64,000 nucleotides of DNA. It comes from Sanderia malayensis. Lineage: Eukaryota; Cnidaria; Scyphozoa; Semaeostomeae; Pelagiidae. The DNA is taken from assembly GCA_013076295.1 (NCBI GenBank), contig RQOL01000479.1, positions 62,001 through 126,000 on the forward strand. Reading direction: 5' to 3'. The notes under the pieces were generated by a model. It was not told the origin of the DNA. It searched no databases and saw only the letters and a program-made list of their open reading frames with translations. This document shows, in pieces, positions 1-11,048 of this stretch. Position 1 is the first letter of the stretch; each line of letters starts with the position of its first letter. A program made the translations under genes and the position numbers.

Positions 1-1030
1 GGTTTTCATTCATTTTCCCAGCGTATAAGACTTGAGGAAATATGGTATTTCATAAAATCCCTTGAGAGTAGGCCACATTTAAGAAAAACGGATGCTAGAG
101 TTAAGATACATTGTCTGCATTGGAAAATAAGATCAGATTTTGTGCTTCTTACGTTTTATTACATCTATTATTTGTGAATTTTAGGTAGTGCATAATTTAT
201 GTGGTGCGATGTCAAAGAAGGGAATTGTTGACTGTTCTTCTTTAGGTAAGTATGAAATATAGGAGCCCATGAGGCATGCGAAAGGCCATCTAGTTCATTT
301 ATAAAGACGGGTTTTTGAAGTACATTTGTTGCAAATTTTTAGGGTTTGTGTCACAGGATGTAAAAGAAGGTTTAAAGGTACTGTTGGTAAATAAATATTT
401 GTTGGCCAAATGCATGGTTTTTGAAAGGTAATAGTCTTGTTATTATTTTCCATTATTATACTCATTGTTGATTATTATTTATTAATATCTAATTACAACA
501 CCTTTAATAGTTAAACAAAACCAAACAAATAACATGGAAAGAGAAGCAACAAAAGACAAACATGAAAATGGTATGACATACAATTAGTTCTTATGAGTAC
601 CCCCTGACCAAAGTTAAAATTTCTTGTGTTGGTACATCTGCCCACATGCATCTGTGCTTCCTTCCACCTTCTTCTCTTTATTTTTTTTCTGTGATTTTTT
701 ATATTTTTTTATTCTTTTTTGTCAAGAATTTTAATTCTTATTTCCTGCGATGTCCTGTAGGAAAGAATACATTGTTTCAGAAAGAGTTTCAAGTGAGTAA
801 TATGTTTTACGCATGGATGAGATGGGTATTTAGCATTGCAACTTACTCTATTTCTTGTTTTGTGAGATGCCTGCCTTGGAGGCTCACAAAATTGAACTTG
901 GTTTCTTTTGTGATGAAGTTAAACTTGTCCCCACATTCTCTCTTCAGAGTGGAGATATCTTTGAAGTTGAACAGCTACGACCAATAGGATGAAGAGTGAC
1001 TCAATATTGTTAAAAGATAGGATACAACTG
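1..1030 (-). mobile_element. Helitron second-gene segment, copy D (partial)
   Basis: This stretch matches 60377-61406 closely and 6571-7560 and 48190-48916 more distantly. In the other copies the same ~2.7 kb segment lies next to, or a few hundred bases from, Helitron 3' modules. Here it is cut by the window edge on one side and by the N-run on the other. It holds exons b and c of the spliced minus-strand gene described separately. A few splice-like signals also occur on the plus strand, but they do not chain in one frame. Confidence 0.7.
590..974 (-). pseudogene. Helitron second gene, copy D, exons b and c
   Basis: Exon b (847-974, 128 nt) is intact. It reads LFNFKDISTLKRECG at its start, begins in phase 0 after an AG acceptor and ends in phase 2 before GTAAGT. 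Exon c (590-754) starts after a TTTCCTACAG acceptor, but lacks one base in the lysine-coding A-run relative to copy C, so it is frameshifted. Its far end still encodes MWADVPTQEILTLVRG in another frame. The position that is a GT donor in copies A and B is AA here. Exon a falls in or beyond the N-run. The protein family is not recognised. Confidence 0.6.
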
Positions 1031-1130
1031 NNNNNNNNNNNNNNNNNNNNNNNNNNNNNNNNNNNNNNNNNNNNNNNNNNNNNNNNNNNNNNNNNNNNNN
1101 NNNNNNNNNNNNNNNNNNNNNNNNNNNNNN
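1031..1130. other. Assembly gap (100 N)
   Basis: This is a run of exactly 100 Ns, a usual placeholder for a gap of unknown size. The left flank ends at the point matching 61406 in copy C. The right flank has no counterpart elsewhere in the window. Confidence 0.99.
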
Positions 1131-1398
1131 AACATTTTATCAGAATACTATGCAGAATATTATGCAGACTATTATGCTGAATTAGGATAATTTGAAATTG
1201 AAATGACAATAATTACAAACAGAATAATTATGGTTATTGATGCTTTGCCCACATGACAACATATGGCATAAAACAAAATGTTTATTCTCTTTCATTGCTC
1301 CATAAAAGCTTGCAAAATATTTTTCTTACCTCTCCCATGTTTTACACTGATGAATCCTTTGGGGAAACCATGTCTACAGATCCTTCCAAAAACAGCTT
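1131..1398. other. Unassigned sequence after the gap
   Basis: No gene is recognised. A short open frame on the plus strand (1134-1190) directly after the Ns ends in three 12-nt repeats encoding YYAE, YYAD and YYAE, followed by LG and a TAA stop. It could be the tail of a coding exon lost in the gap, or a chance micro-repeat. The rest looks like ordinary AT-rich sequence. Confidence 0.4.
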
Positions 1399-3473
1399 TC
1401 CCTCCTTATATAATATCTGAGCGGTACGGACACGTGCGGTCAAAGACCACCCGGTCGAGGCATTGTAATCCCTTTTTGGCCTCCCCTTCTTCCTTATTCT
1501 TTCGAAAAACCTTCCATAACTCTTCTGATCTGTATTTTTTATTTCCTTCACCAGTTTTTCTCTTGAAATTCGCTGTATTTTTCGAGATTTTTTCACTTTT
1601 CTCCTTCGAAAATCCTTCCGCCCTTTGTTTCGTCTCATCAGGGCTTTGTGTGCTGTGTCAGATACTGCCGTGCCAAGGCTTTTGTTTTGCGTGCGAGGGG
1701 GAGTTGTCCCGAGGTTTGATGCGTACTAAAGCATCAAGTCGAACAAAACATGTTGTGCTCAGCGACCCCCTGGCTAAAGGCATCTGAAATGATGTCATGC
1801 TTCTGGAAAGATAGATCGTGTGTTGTTTACCGTTTACGAAACAATGAACCCCTGTTGCGGTTGACACTAATCCGACAGCGTCTTTTGTTACTGTGGCCCT
1901 TGATTGACGAGGAAGTTGCTTCCTTCCTTCAGTGAGCGTGCAGTGGATGTCCATTTTCGAATTTGGGACGGGACAAACCGAATGAATTGCTTTCATTGTG
2001 TTGCTGCATTTTATTTTTCCTGGCGTTTTACTCGAGATTTCTAACTAAAGAACTTCACTGGTGAGTGGCTAAGTTTTTTTCTATATTTTCCCCTCAGTTG
2101 TATTGATTTATTCACCTTAGATTCCGTGATCAAGAACTCGCTTTTCAAATTCATCCAGCCGTGCAATAAATTTTCAACATTTCACTCATTCTCTATAAAT
2201 TGACTCTGATTTGTTTGAAAGAGCTCTGGTCGATCAATACTAAAATCCTAATTCGATTTTTGCAGATTTGGTTGTGAAACTCTAACTCGCCAGACTCGAA
2301 AACAGCTATTTTCATATTGCATTGAAGCAGGCCGTGCCGAGAAGCATGCAAATCCCCTGAAATGTTTTCTCCTTGGCATGCACAGAATTGCTGTTCACGA
2401 CTGACCAACCGAAGGCTAAAGTAGTGGATTTCAATCACCTCATTTTCGTTCTGGATAACATAAACGTCTGCTCAAGCTGGAAACAATTTCTTCAACTTCA
2501 CATGGATTCTAAACTGGAAACGTGCCCACCACTCAGTTGCAATTGAAAACGCCAAAGTTGTGTATGTGGTCTGTGAAATATGTGAGTGAATCACTTAAAA
2601 ACTGTCATGATTTGCTGAATTTAAAACCCTTTTATATATATCACGATTTTAGACAGCGTGTTTAGATGCATCTAACTTTGGGACCCCTCTAAAATTTTCA
2701 CAATGCGCTTTTCTATTGCTTTCATGGAATTCGTGTAGTGGCAAATACGTTTTTACGAATTTGATCTGTATTTTTAATATTGTATATTTTCTAATCGAAA
2801 TTTCGAATTAAATGGATCCAATTATGTTTTCTGATGTACTATTCAATGGCAACGCTTCTCTCCGTTTTGTTTAAATCGAGACGTTTCTCGCACGCTCAGA
2901 AGTGCACTAACATTTGCATCACAGAAAAAATAGACCTGGAACAACCCTGGAATGGAATCAGACCCCTGGGCTTCCTTGGGGGAAAGGATGGAAATATGAG
3001 GATCAGAATCATTTCAAATTAAAGCATGGGAGAAAACATGGACCTAGAACAACCTTTGAATGGAAGTTGGGATAAGGGGATTCCATGGGCCATGCTGTGG
3101 GGAATGGATGCAACTTTGAAGATTTGAATGATTTCAAGTTAAATCATGGGAGAAAACATGGACCTGGAAGAACCTTGCAATCCAAATCGGAACTCGGGGA
3201 TTCCATGGACCATGTGGTCGGGGAATGCTTCCAACTACGAGGACTTCAAGGATTTCAATTTAAATCATCATGGACCTGGAACAACCTTGGAATGGAAATC
3301 GGAATTGGGGCTTCCATGAACCATGTGGTCGGGGAATGCTGAAAACTATGAGGTTTTCAATGATTTTACACAAAATTGTTTTTCTTTGCGTGTCCGACGA
3401 ACAGTGATCTTATGACAACTTAATCAACTTTAATTAGAACGGATTGCTTAACGTGTCCGCCGGCGTGGGATAG
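1399..3473 (+). mobile_element. Non-autonomous Helitron-like element R3, copy 1
   Basis: A ~2.1 kb repeat shared with 28258-30553. Its first part is also similar to 33034-33560, the start of Helitron D. The 5' end begins TC, followed by TTATATAATA and GAGCGGTACGGACACG. The 3' end is GCCGGCGTGGGATAG, followed at once by TCTC, the pattern seen at the other Helitron junctions. It contains a minisatellite near the 3' end and no convincing gene. Long open frames in its first 600 bases (for example 1278-1787) are pyrimidine-rich and not conserved in copy 2. Confidence 0.55.
2920..3355 (+). repeat. Minisatellite of ~108-120 bp units in R3
   Basis: Four imperfect tandem units begin with GACCTGGAACAACC-like text at 2933, 3041, 3161 and 3273. 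The same ladder lies in R3' at about 29970, 30078, 30199 and 30309. Units differ by indels and substitutions, so the ladder predates the split of the two copies. Confidence 0.8.
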
Positions 3474-4227
3474 TCTCATCATATATTTCATTTCTCCCTT
3501 TAGACCTGATGCATTCAGTTATTTCTCCAGCTCTATACTGACTACAATGCTGCAATGAAAAAAAAATAAATAAATAAAAAATTAAAAACAATCAAACAAA
3601 TTGTTTTTCAAAGTCATAAATCACTACATTTTCAAATTCACACACACTGTGTTTGATCTGAACTTTAATTTTAAAATATGTTAAATTTTAAAACTATACA
3701 GCATTACATATTGAAATAAATCAATATTACTTATTTTAAAAGTGTCTGCATCAGAAATCAAAATACACATACATTTTCAGATTCTTTAACTTCTTTAGAA
3801 TGTTTTTGAATAAAATTGTCCACATCAGCTTGGCCTGCAAACATGCACATTCCATACTTTCGTGGGTTCAAACTGCAACCAGCACTCCTTTTCCGAACAA
3901 AACCAAAACATGCATCCATGCTCTCTATAAGTGTTCAATTGGAATTTGGCTGAAAAAATTGTTGATAATGCAATGCAAGGGTGAAAAAAATGAACCAAAA
4001 ATCAGAATTAATTAACACAAGCATTAAATGTAGTTTCTAATTGGGTGGACAGACAACAGGCAACTTGTAGCACAGAAAGAGAAATCTTCTAGATGTAATT
4101 CACTTTAGTCATCTGATTACATTTTCCCCCAAACACTCCTCATGGAAAAGAGGGTTATTTGAACACATCAAAAAGTTTTGAAAGTTCTTTTACAAAACTA
4201 TGATAAATTAATAATGGCACGTACATG

Positions 4228-4322
4228 GGCACTCGCTACGCTCGCTTCCGGGAGCCCGTCAAGTACAAAAAGCTTGATGTGGTTGGCGCGCTTCGCACGC
4301 TGCATTCGCTCCCGCTCATGCC
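4228..4322 (-). repeat. Helitron 3' module-like block, no CTAG
   Basis: A CpG-rich ~95 bp block related to the Helitron 3' ends. Read on the minus strand it runs from GGGCATGAGCGGGAGC to GAGTGCCC. The outer stem is GGGC/GCCC, and the terminal CTAG is not found. It directly follows a CATA array, as at the other 3' ends. Confidence 0.7.
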
Positions 4323-4407
4323 CATACATACATACATACATGCATACATACATACATACATACATACATACATACATACATACATACATACATACATACA
4401 TACATAA
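4323..4407. repeat. (CATA)n microsatellite
   Basis: About 20 CATA units with one CATG variant. The frames read through it (HTYIHTYIH or MYVCMYVC) are artefacts of the repeat. Confidence 0.97.
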
Positions 4408-5293
4408 TGTATAAATTATATTCTCTGTATCAAAGAACAGTGCTCGATGCAAGAGCAGAGCAAAATACACATGAAGAGTAGAAACAAAGAAAAACTACAG
4501 CATTTTTCAATACTCAGAGTTTCCGCCGGCGTGGGATAGTCTCATCATATATTTCATTTCTCCCTTTAGACCTGATGCATTCAGTTATTTCTCCAGCTCT
4601 ATACTGACTACAATGCTGCAATGAAAAAAAAATAAATAAATAAAAAATTAAAAACAATCAAACAAATTGTTTTTCAAAGTCATAAATCACTACATTTTCA
4701 AATTCACACACACTGTGTTTGATCTGAACTTTAATTTTAGAATATGTTAAATTTTAAAACTATACAGCATTACATATTGAAATAAATCAATATTACTTAT
4801 TTTAAAAGTGTCTGCATCAGAAATCAAAATACACATACATTTTCTGATTCTTTAACTTCTTTAGAATGTTTTTGAATAAAATTGTCCACATCAGCTTGGC
4901 CTGCAAACATGCACATTCCATACTTTGGTGGGTTCAAACTGCAACCAGCACTCCTTTTCCGAACAAAACCAAAACATGCATCCATGCTCTCTATAAGTGT
5001 TCAATTGGAATTTGGCTGAAAAAATTGTTGATAATGCAATGCAAGGGTGAAAAAAATGAACCAAAAAATCAGAATTAATTAACACAACCATTAAATGTAG
5101 TTTCTAATTGGGTGGACAGACAACAGGCAACTTGTAGCACAGAAAGAGAAATCTTCTAGATGTAATTCACTTTAGTCATCTGATTACATTTTCCCCAAAC
5201 ACTCCTCATGGAAAAGAGGGTTATTTGAACACATCAAAAAGTTTTGAAAGTTCTTTTACAAAACTATGATAAATTAATAATGGCACGTACATG

Positions 5294-5388
5294 GGCACTC
5301 GCTACGCTCGCTTCCGGGAGCCCGTCAAGTACAAAAAGCTTGATGTGGTTGGCGCGCTTCGCACGCTGCATTCACTCCCGCTCATGCC
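5294..5388 (-). repeat. Helitron 3' module-like block, no CTAG (unit 2)
   Basis: A duplicate of 4228-4322 with one visible substitution. It is the nearest 3'-module-like block downstream (minus strand) of the Helitron A cargo. It is therefore a candidate, unproven 3' end of that element. Confidence 0.65.
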
Positions 5389-5468
5389 CATACATACATA
5401 CATACATGCATACATACATACATACATACATACATACATACATACATACATACATACATACATACATA
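5389..5468. repeat. (CATA)n microsatellite
   Basis: A short CATA array in the second tandem unit, slightly shorter than the array in unit 1. Confidence 0.97.
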
Positions 5469-5587
5469 ATGTATAAATTATATTCTCTGTATCAAAGAAC
5501 AGTGCTCGATGCAAGAGCAGAGCAAAATACACATAAAGAGTAGAAACAAAGAAAAACTACAGCATTTTTCAATACTCAGAGTTTCAT

Positions 5588-5759
5588 GCTGTCTACTCGC
5601 GACAATCTTCAGTTGATTATGCTAAATAATTAATTACAAATTACGCGTACTAATCGATCGAATCATGGCGTAACAGAGAGAACTTATTTACATGTCTGCA
5701 CTTCGAAATTAGCTCGGTTCTTTTATTCAATATAAAAGCACTAAACAATGGCACTAAAC
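5588..5759. other. Unassigned unique sequence
   Basis: About 170 bases between the tandem duplication and the second-gene segment. It is not repeated in the window and I see nothing in it. Confidence 0.5.
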
Positions 5760-7134
5760 GTGGATAACCAAAGCAAAAGTTCATAATCATCATCAATGGG
5801 ATGGGAATTGCATGGTGAAAGGAGTTTCATAGGAGTATTGGGCTTGGCTGTTGGTAAGGCAAAGAAGGCAGCCACAAAGTGAAAAGAAGCGACTGCAACA
5901 TGTGGCTATAGCACTAAACACTCTTTGTGAAAACAAATATAAAAAGCTATGAAACATAAGCGGAGTTGTCAATTTTGGCCTCAAGAAAGTATATGTTAAT
6001 GAGTGTGATACTTTATTGGTTTTACTGATTAATATGTAGATAGATAGATAGATAGAGTGAAATACAATTGGCCTAAGAAACATGTAGTTTAAATGTCAAC
6101 TTGAATGGGGTGAAACTAAAAAATTAAGGCTACTTACTCCTGAGCTGCGGCAAAATGAATGTTTCTCTCAGCTTTACTTTCTCTTATTTCAGCATTAAGT
6201 TCCGTTTCGATCCAAGATTTGGAAACGAATATTTGGACAGGACAACCAGACCAGCATGATAAATTGCTACGTTGACGAAACATAGCATAAATCAAAATCA
6301 TGCAACAAATTCTATTGTTATGCAGCCTCGTTTGGACGTGATTATCTGATTGAGCTTGATTGGCTAACAATTAACCCAGCCCAGACCCAACCCATGAAAG
6401 AAAAGAAGACTGAACTCAACAAAGAACATGCTGGCATTGCGTCCTTCCTTTCGTCTTTTTTGCTCTTGCACTGGGTCACTGGCGATGGTAAGTAGGTTTT
6501 GCACATCGTTTTATATCATTGCGATCTTTAAGTTACATCTTTAAAATGAATCTGTAGGGTTTTCTGTGAAGGTTTTGATTCATTTTCCCAGCGTATAAGA
6601 CTTGAGGAAATATAGTATTTCATAAAATCCCTTGAGAGTAGGCCACATTTAAGAAGAACGGATGCTAGAGTTAGATACATTGTCTGCATTGGAAAATGAG
6701 ATAAGATTGTTTGCTTCTTACGTTTTATTACATCTATTATTCGTGAATTTTAGGTAGTGCATAATTTGTGTGGTACGATGTCAAAGAAGGGAATTGTTGA
6801 CTGCTCTTCTTTTGGTAAGTATTGAAATATAGGAGCCATGACGCATGCGGAAGGCCATCTAGTTCATTTATAAAGACGGTTTTTTGAAGTACATTTCTTG
6901 CGAATTGTTACGGTTTGTGTCACAGGATGTTAAAGAAGAGTTTAAAGGTACTTTTGGTGAAATGCATGGTTTTTCAAAGGTAATAGTCTTGTTATTATTT
7001 TCGCAATTTTATTATTATTAATTGGTATGCAAATGTGCCCTTCTACACGTTTTAACAATTAAACAAAACAAACAAATAACAGTGGAAGAATACGAACAAA
7101 AGACAAACATTAACACAATTACAGTTACATTTAC

Positions 7135-7802
7135 CTTGTGTCTCTGCCCCTAATTAAACATAAAATTTCTTCGGTTGGCACGTCTGCCCACATGCACCTT
7201 GTTTTTTCTTCATTTTTTTGTTTATTTTTTTTGTTTTCTTTTTTATTTTTTTTGAATCTGTTTTTGTTAAGAATTTTTATTCTTATTTCCTTAGATGTGC
7301 TGTAGGAAAGAATACATTGTTTCAGAAAGAGTTTAAAGTGAGCAATATGTTTTACGAACGGATGAGGTGGGTATTTAGCATTGCAACTTACGCTAATTCA
7401 TTTTTCGAGAGGTGCCTCCCTTCAAGGCTCACAAAATTGAACTTGGTATTTCTTTTAATTGTGTTAAATTTGTTGCCACATTCTTTCTTCAGTGTGGATA
7501 GATCTTTGAAGTTGAAGAGCTACAACCAATAGGATGAATTTAGAAGAGTGACTCAATGTTGTTAAAAGATATGATACAATTGTGTTTGTGTTTGTGCTTG
7601 TAAAGCAGTTGGATAACCTTGTATTTACAGCATTTATTACATTTATCAATATAAAGATGAAGGTAATTTCAATTGCACCTCTGTTTCCTCACCACAATGA
7701 ATGATTGTGGGCTCATTTTGCACATTGTTGGGAATATCAGCCAGAAGTGCATTGTCAAGCTCATTTTCAATGGCAAATTCATTGTCACTATCCATGTTAA
7801 CA
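7135..7802 (-). CDS. Helitron second gene, copy A, exons a-c (unknown family)
   Basis: Three minus-strand exons chain in frame. Exon a (7679-7802; ATG at 7795) encodes 39 residues ending PTIIHCGEETE. Exon b (7392-7519) starts LFNFKDLSTLKKECG. Exon c (7135-7299) is very lysine-rich and then reads MWADVPTEEILCLIRG. Acceptors are TTTATAG, GGTTGTAG and TTTCCTACAG. Donors are GTGCAA, GTAAGT and GTAAAT. Phases match (0/0, 2/2), giving 136 residues before the next, unresolved intron. Copies C and D keep the same exons and phases with many amino-acid differences. The W...P(T)xEI..LI pattern after the basic stretch recalls the first helix of Myb/SANT-like DNA-binding domains, but this is weak. Downstream exons (about 6551-7100) are ambiguous. 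I do not recognise the protein. Confidence 0.55.
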
Positions 7803-8222
7803 CTATAAATAAATATTTTGTCATTGTCAGTCAATGAAAGGTGAGTTAATAGGGTATTAGTTGTTTGAATTTGTCTGTAGGGTTCTCTTAATGTAACAAT
7901 AATATATACTTTTAATGTATTAATATGACACTATTTTTTTGCAGAAAATCAATAATAATTATCTTTCTTACAATGAAGGGAAGAGACTAAAGACAGGCAC
8001 AAAACACAGAAATAAATACATGAACTTACAGTATCAGTAGTAGCAAAAACTATCTATTTGAAGTGAACCTGTAAGGATAAAATTGTTATTGTGATAATAT
8101 CCACTGCAATGGCAATTGTGACATAAAATATAGCACTTTGAGCTTTTTTAAAGCTGTTTAGTTATAAATAGCCTGTATTTTTATGTGGAAGTAAAAGCAA
8201 CATTAAAAATACATGTACTTAC

Positions 8223-8320
8223 GTAAATTGTTGTTTTTCTTGTGGTGAGTTTAAAAAATTTTTTACGCACGCTAAGTCCTCTATGACGCAAGAGAAATTT
8301 TAAATTTCGCGCCGCTATTG
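8223..8320 (-). promoter_or_regulatory. Putative promoter and leader exon of the second gene
   Basis: On the minus strand a TTTCGCGCC box (8305-8313, plus-strand text), which matches the E2F-type consensus TTTSGCGC, lies about 80 bases before a strong splice donor (CAATTTAC|GTAAGTAC at 8223/8222). The next acceptor is the one just before the exon a ATG, so a non-coding leader exon is plausible. Copy C keeps both the box (62113-62121) and the donor (62030). Confidence 0.4.
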
Positions 8321-8484
8321 TTGTTGCTAGGACGCCGAAATTGCCGTGAATATCTGATGATAATAGTATTAGCTCCAGGACATTACGTGGTGTTGCATTG
8401 ATCGTGTTGTGATTGTAGTTTTCAAGAGCAACAAAACTTGGAATTATGCGATAACTATTAGAATTACAAATTACAATTGCGATG

Positions 8485-10900
8485 AGAATACACGCTTCTT
8501 TTTATAAGGAACCTAGCTGCTGAGGGCCTAATTCTTTAAGTTCGTTATTTTGAGATCTCTTTGACCACTTTGTAGTTCTAAAAGTTGTTTAATTTTAAGT
8601 TGGCTTTTGGTGGACATAATTAGGATGAAGACATAATTAGTACAGATGCAAGGAAAAACACATTTCAAAATTCATAGGTTTTGCTATGTGAAGGAGATAA
8701 AGAGGTCAACAGATGAAAAAGCTTCATAAAAATATAAATGTGAAGCAGAGTGTCAGTGTAATATATACAATTGAGAAACGAGTTGCCGACTAAAAAAAAC
8801 AGAAATACTTTGTCAGGCACTTTCCACAGTGAATGAATGAGGAGATACCATACACTATGAGGTTCTGGTTGAGAAGATATCTACAACGGGAAACTATCTA
8901 ATTTATCATGCAAGACTTTAAATATTCAAGTAAGATAACAAAGAGATATTTATGCACATATAGATTATTAAAATGCATTAATAATGTTTGCTTGTCTGGT
9001 AAGAGCCATCTTAGCTTGTTTTGTCCATGTAATGGAGGATTCTATCAGTGATTGATACAATGTATGCTTCCCAATAAATTTGAAAATTTGTGCTGTAATG
9101 GTTGTGAAATCATTGCCATCTGTGCCTGGCACTGAGTTCGCAAACATCTGCCATAATGAAACATCATTAATGACAAAAAAGAATTAAGTACAATACAGGT
9201 TAGAATACGTAAGTGATTTGTAAGAAAACATTTATGTAGTAATAAAAATAAATAATAAGAAGCTTATATATTAGCTTTTTTTCAAGCAACAGTCATAAAT
9301 TGATTATTGCACGGAAATAAGAAGCCAGAAAAATGATGGGAATAGAAGAAAAAACCAGAAAATGATTTCATTCCTTTGTAAGCAATGAAATCTTACAAAA
9401 GAAAGTACTTGAAAAAACATGGATAATTTCCCAGAATTCTGGCCTAACAAACTATATTTAAACCGTGAGTAAAGTAGAAATGGCCTAAGCTAAGCAATTT
9501 CCATTCACATATCAAATGAAAGGGATGGAATGAAAATATACATTGTTGACCTCTGATTCATAGCAGCCTAGTTTTCTCCTTAAGTCATAAGGGTATACAT
9601 GAGCTTTTTTTTCTTCATTTCAGTATCAATTGGCTTATAAATCTAAATATCCATTGTTTGATTGTGCAAAATGAAAATGAACCTTATTTACCTTTGGTGA
9701 ACAGCAAGGTAGTTGTTTCCTTTAAGCCAGGAAGGCTTTATGAGGTATAATTTCATTGAGTTCAGCAACAAAATCCAACTGGATGCCATTTGTTGGCAGA
9801 CAAAAACTTAGACCCGACAGGCAACAATAGTGCGATGATGAGACATAACATAGATGAAAATCATACATAGACAGTCCAAAGGCGTTTGAAATGAGAGACA
9901 GAAGTCTCGCCTCGTTTCAATGATCTTAGCAGAAATGCATCTAATTAAAAACGAAGTCAATAAAATTTGTTATGATATTATTGAATGGAGATTTATATGG
10001 GACAAATACACAAATATATGAATATTGAAACTCTAACGATCTATCTCGTGATTATCTACTATTAAAAACATAAATCGCTATTCTAAAAACGTTATCATTA
10101 ATGGGGAAGATGTGAAAGATATACAATACAGTACAAAGACATGTTTTGAAAGGACGTGGATAGATATTTGTATTGTATGCGAAGTACAAATGCGAAGGGT
10201 TCAGTCATGATAAACTCTACTATTCAAATTGGTGAATTGTCAATATCAATAAAAATTGATGCATACAATCTGTAGTTCATGTTGCAAAATTGATTGGTTA
10301 AGCGACGTGTTTAGCCAAAGTGACAGTACCTCGATTGCATTATTCAATAGCACATCACTCTCTGCAAGGATACATCTGTGCCATGGCGTGAATGTATTCT
10401 TCCAATAACGGCGGTCGTTTGCTTTGAGGATTAGGTTTGTACATAGTAAAAAAAGAATAAGATTGCCGGTTACATTAGTTAAAAGCTCGAACACCAGCGT
10501 CAAGGAGTAACCTTTGTTCGAGTTTTCCTTGTTGGTGAAAACTGCAATTGAAATTTGGAATTATATAACAGTAAACATTAAAGGGGCCTCTATAGCTTGT
10601 ACACTAAGTTTTAAGGTATTAAAAGGAGAGGGGGGGATGTTGTTGATAATGCGGTGTTTTCCAAAAAGCAACTATCCTTAAGAGACAATTTGCAGTTTTC
10701 ACAGAGTAAGGAAATCCACTTTCCCATAGGCAATATCAGAGAAAATGGCAACGCATAACTCTTAATAATCGGGCGCTACGCAGGATTCAGGACTGTGCCG
10801 ACTGCTGTGTGTGGTGCAGTCACCCCTGGACATGTGGATGGTGTAATGTCCAGTTGGTCTCCGCAGATCAGTGTTATCTGGAATGAATTCATTCTAGAAG
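8485..10900 (-). other. Single-copy stretch of Helitron A with exon-like blocks
   Basis: This part is not repeated in the window. Its U4 counterpart would lie in the N gap. On the minus strand I see three exon-like blocks: 10330-10421 (reads NDRRYWKNTFTPWHR, ends at GAG|GTACTG), 9692-9806 (reads FVCQQMASSWILLLN, ends CAAAG|GTAAAT) and 8968-9183 (71 open codons, includes MFANSVPGTDGNDF). Their phases do not link in a simple chain. They could be remnants of another cargo gene or chance. The rest is AT-rich with no recognisable feature. Confidence 0.3.
8968..9183 (-). pseudogene. Exon-like open block, unknown product
   Basis: Open for 71 codons on the minus strand with a protein-like composition (includes VINDVSLWQMFANSVPG and KHTLYQSLIESSITW). 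The internal Met frame is 59 residues. No domain is recognised. It lies between the Rep-helicase gene and the second gene, on the same strand. It may be a fragment of a third cargo gene. Confidence 0.25.
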
Positions 10901-11048
10901 GGTGCCGGTAACGGCTGTACATCACACTAATGTGCGACGTGATCTGCGTTGACACACAATACCCGTACCCTTGAATGTGTGTATGTGCGTTTTGGTAGGC
11001 AGCCCTCTGTAGAGCAACTGTGCAGATGGTCGCTCTAGGATGAAGCCT

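Larger units (their letters stand above)
3456..4521. repeat. Tandem duplication, unit 1
   Basis: The left copy of a 1,066-bp tandem duplication. It starts with the last 18 bases of R3 (TCCGCCGGCGTGGGATAG) and runs to ACTCAGAG. It holds an AT-rich unique part, a 3'-module-like block (4228-4322) and a short (CATA)n array (4323-4407). A 71-codon open frame at 3800-4015 is present in both units, but nothing shows it is coding. Confidence 0.9.
4522..5587. repeat. Tandem duplication, unit 2
   Basis: The right copy of the 1.07 kb tandem duplication, nearly identical to unit 1, with a few substitutions and a slightly shorter array. The copy ends in ACTCAGAGTTT, after which the sequence becomes unique. 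Confidence 0.9.

Noticed and set aside
1278..1787. 169-codon plus-strand frame
   Set aside because: Pyrimidine-driven composition (F, S, L rich). It crosses the R3 start and is not open in R3'.
3800..4015. 71-codon frame duplicated at 4866-5078 as a gene pair
   Set aside because: Its duplication follows from the 1.07 kb tandem repeat. The ends differ by a frameshift and nothing else supports coding.
6400..7560. Plus-strand exon series in the second-gene segment (donors GTAAGTAGG and GTAAGTATT, acceptors such as TTTTCCCAG)
   Set aside because: Some blocks are open, but phases do not chain and stops differ among copies. The minus-strand exons a-c chain in frame, so I favour that strand.
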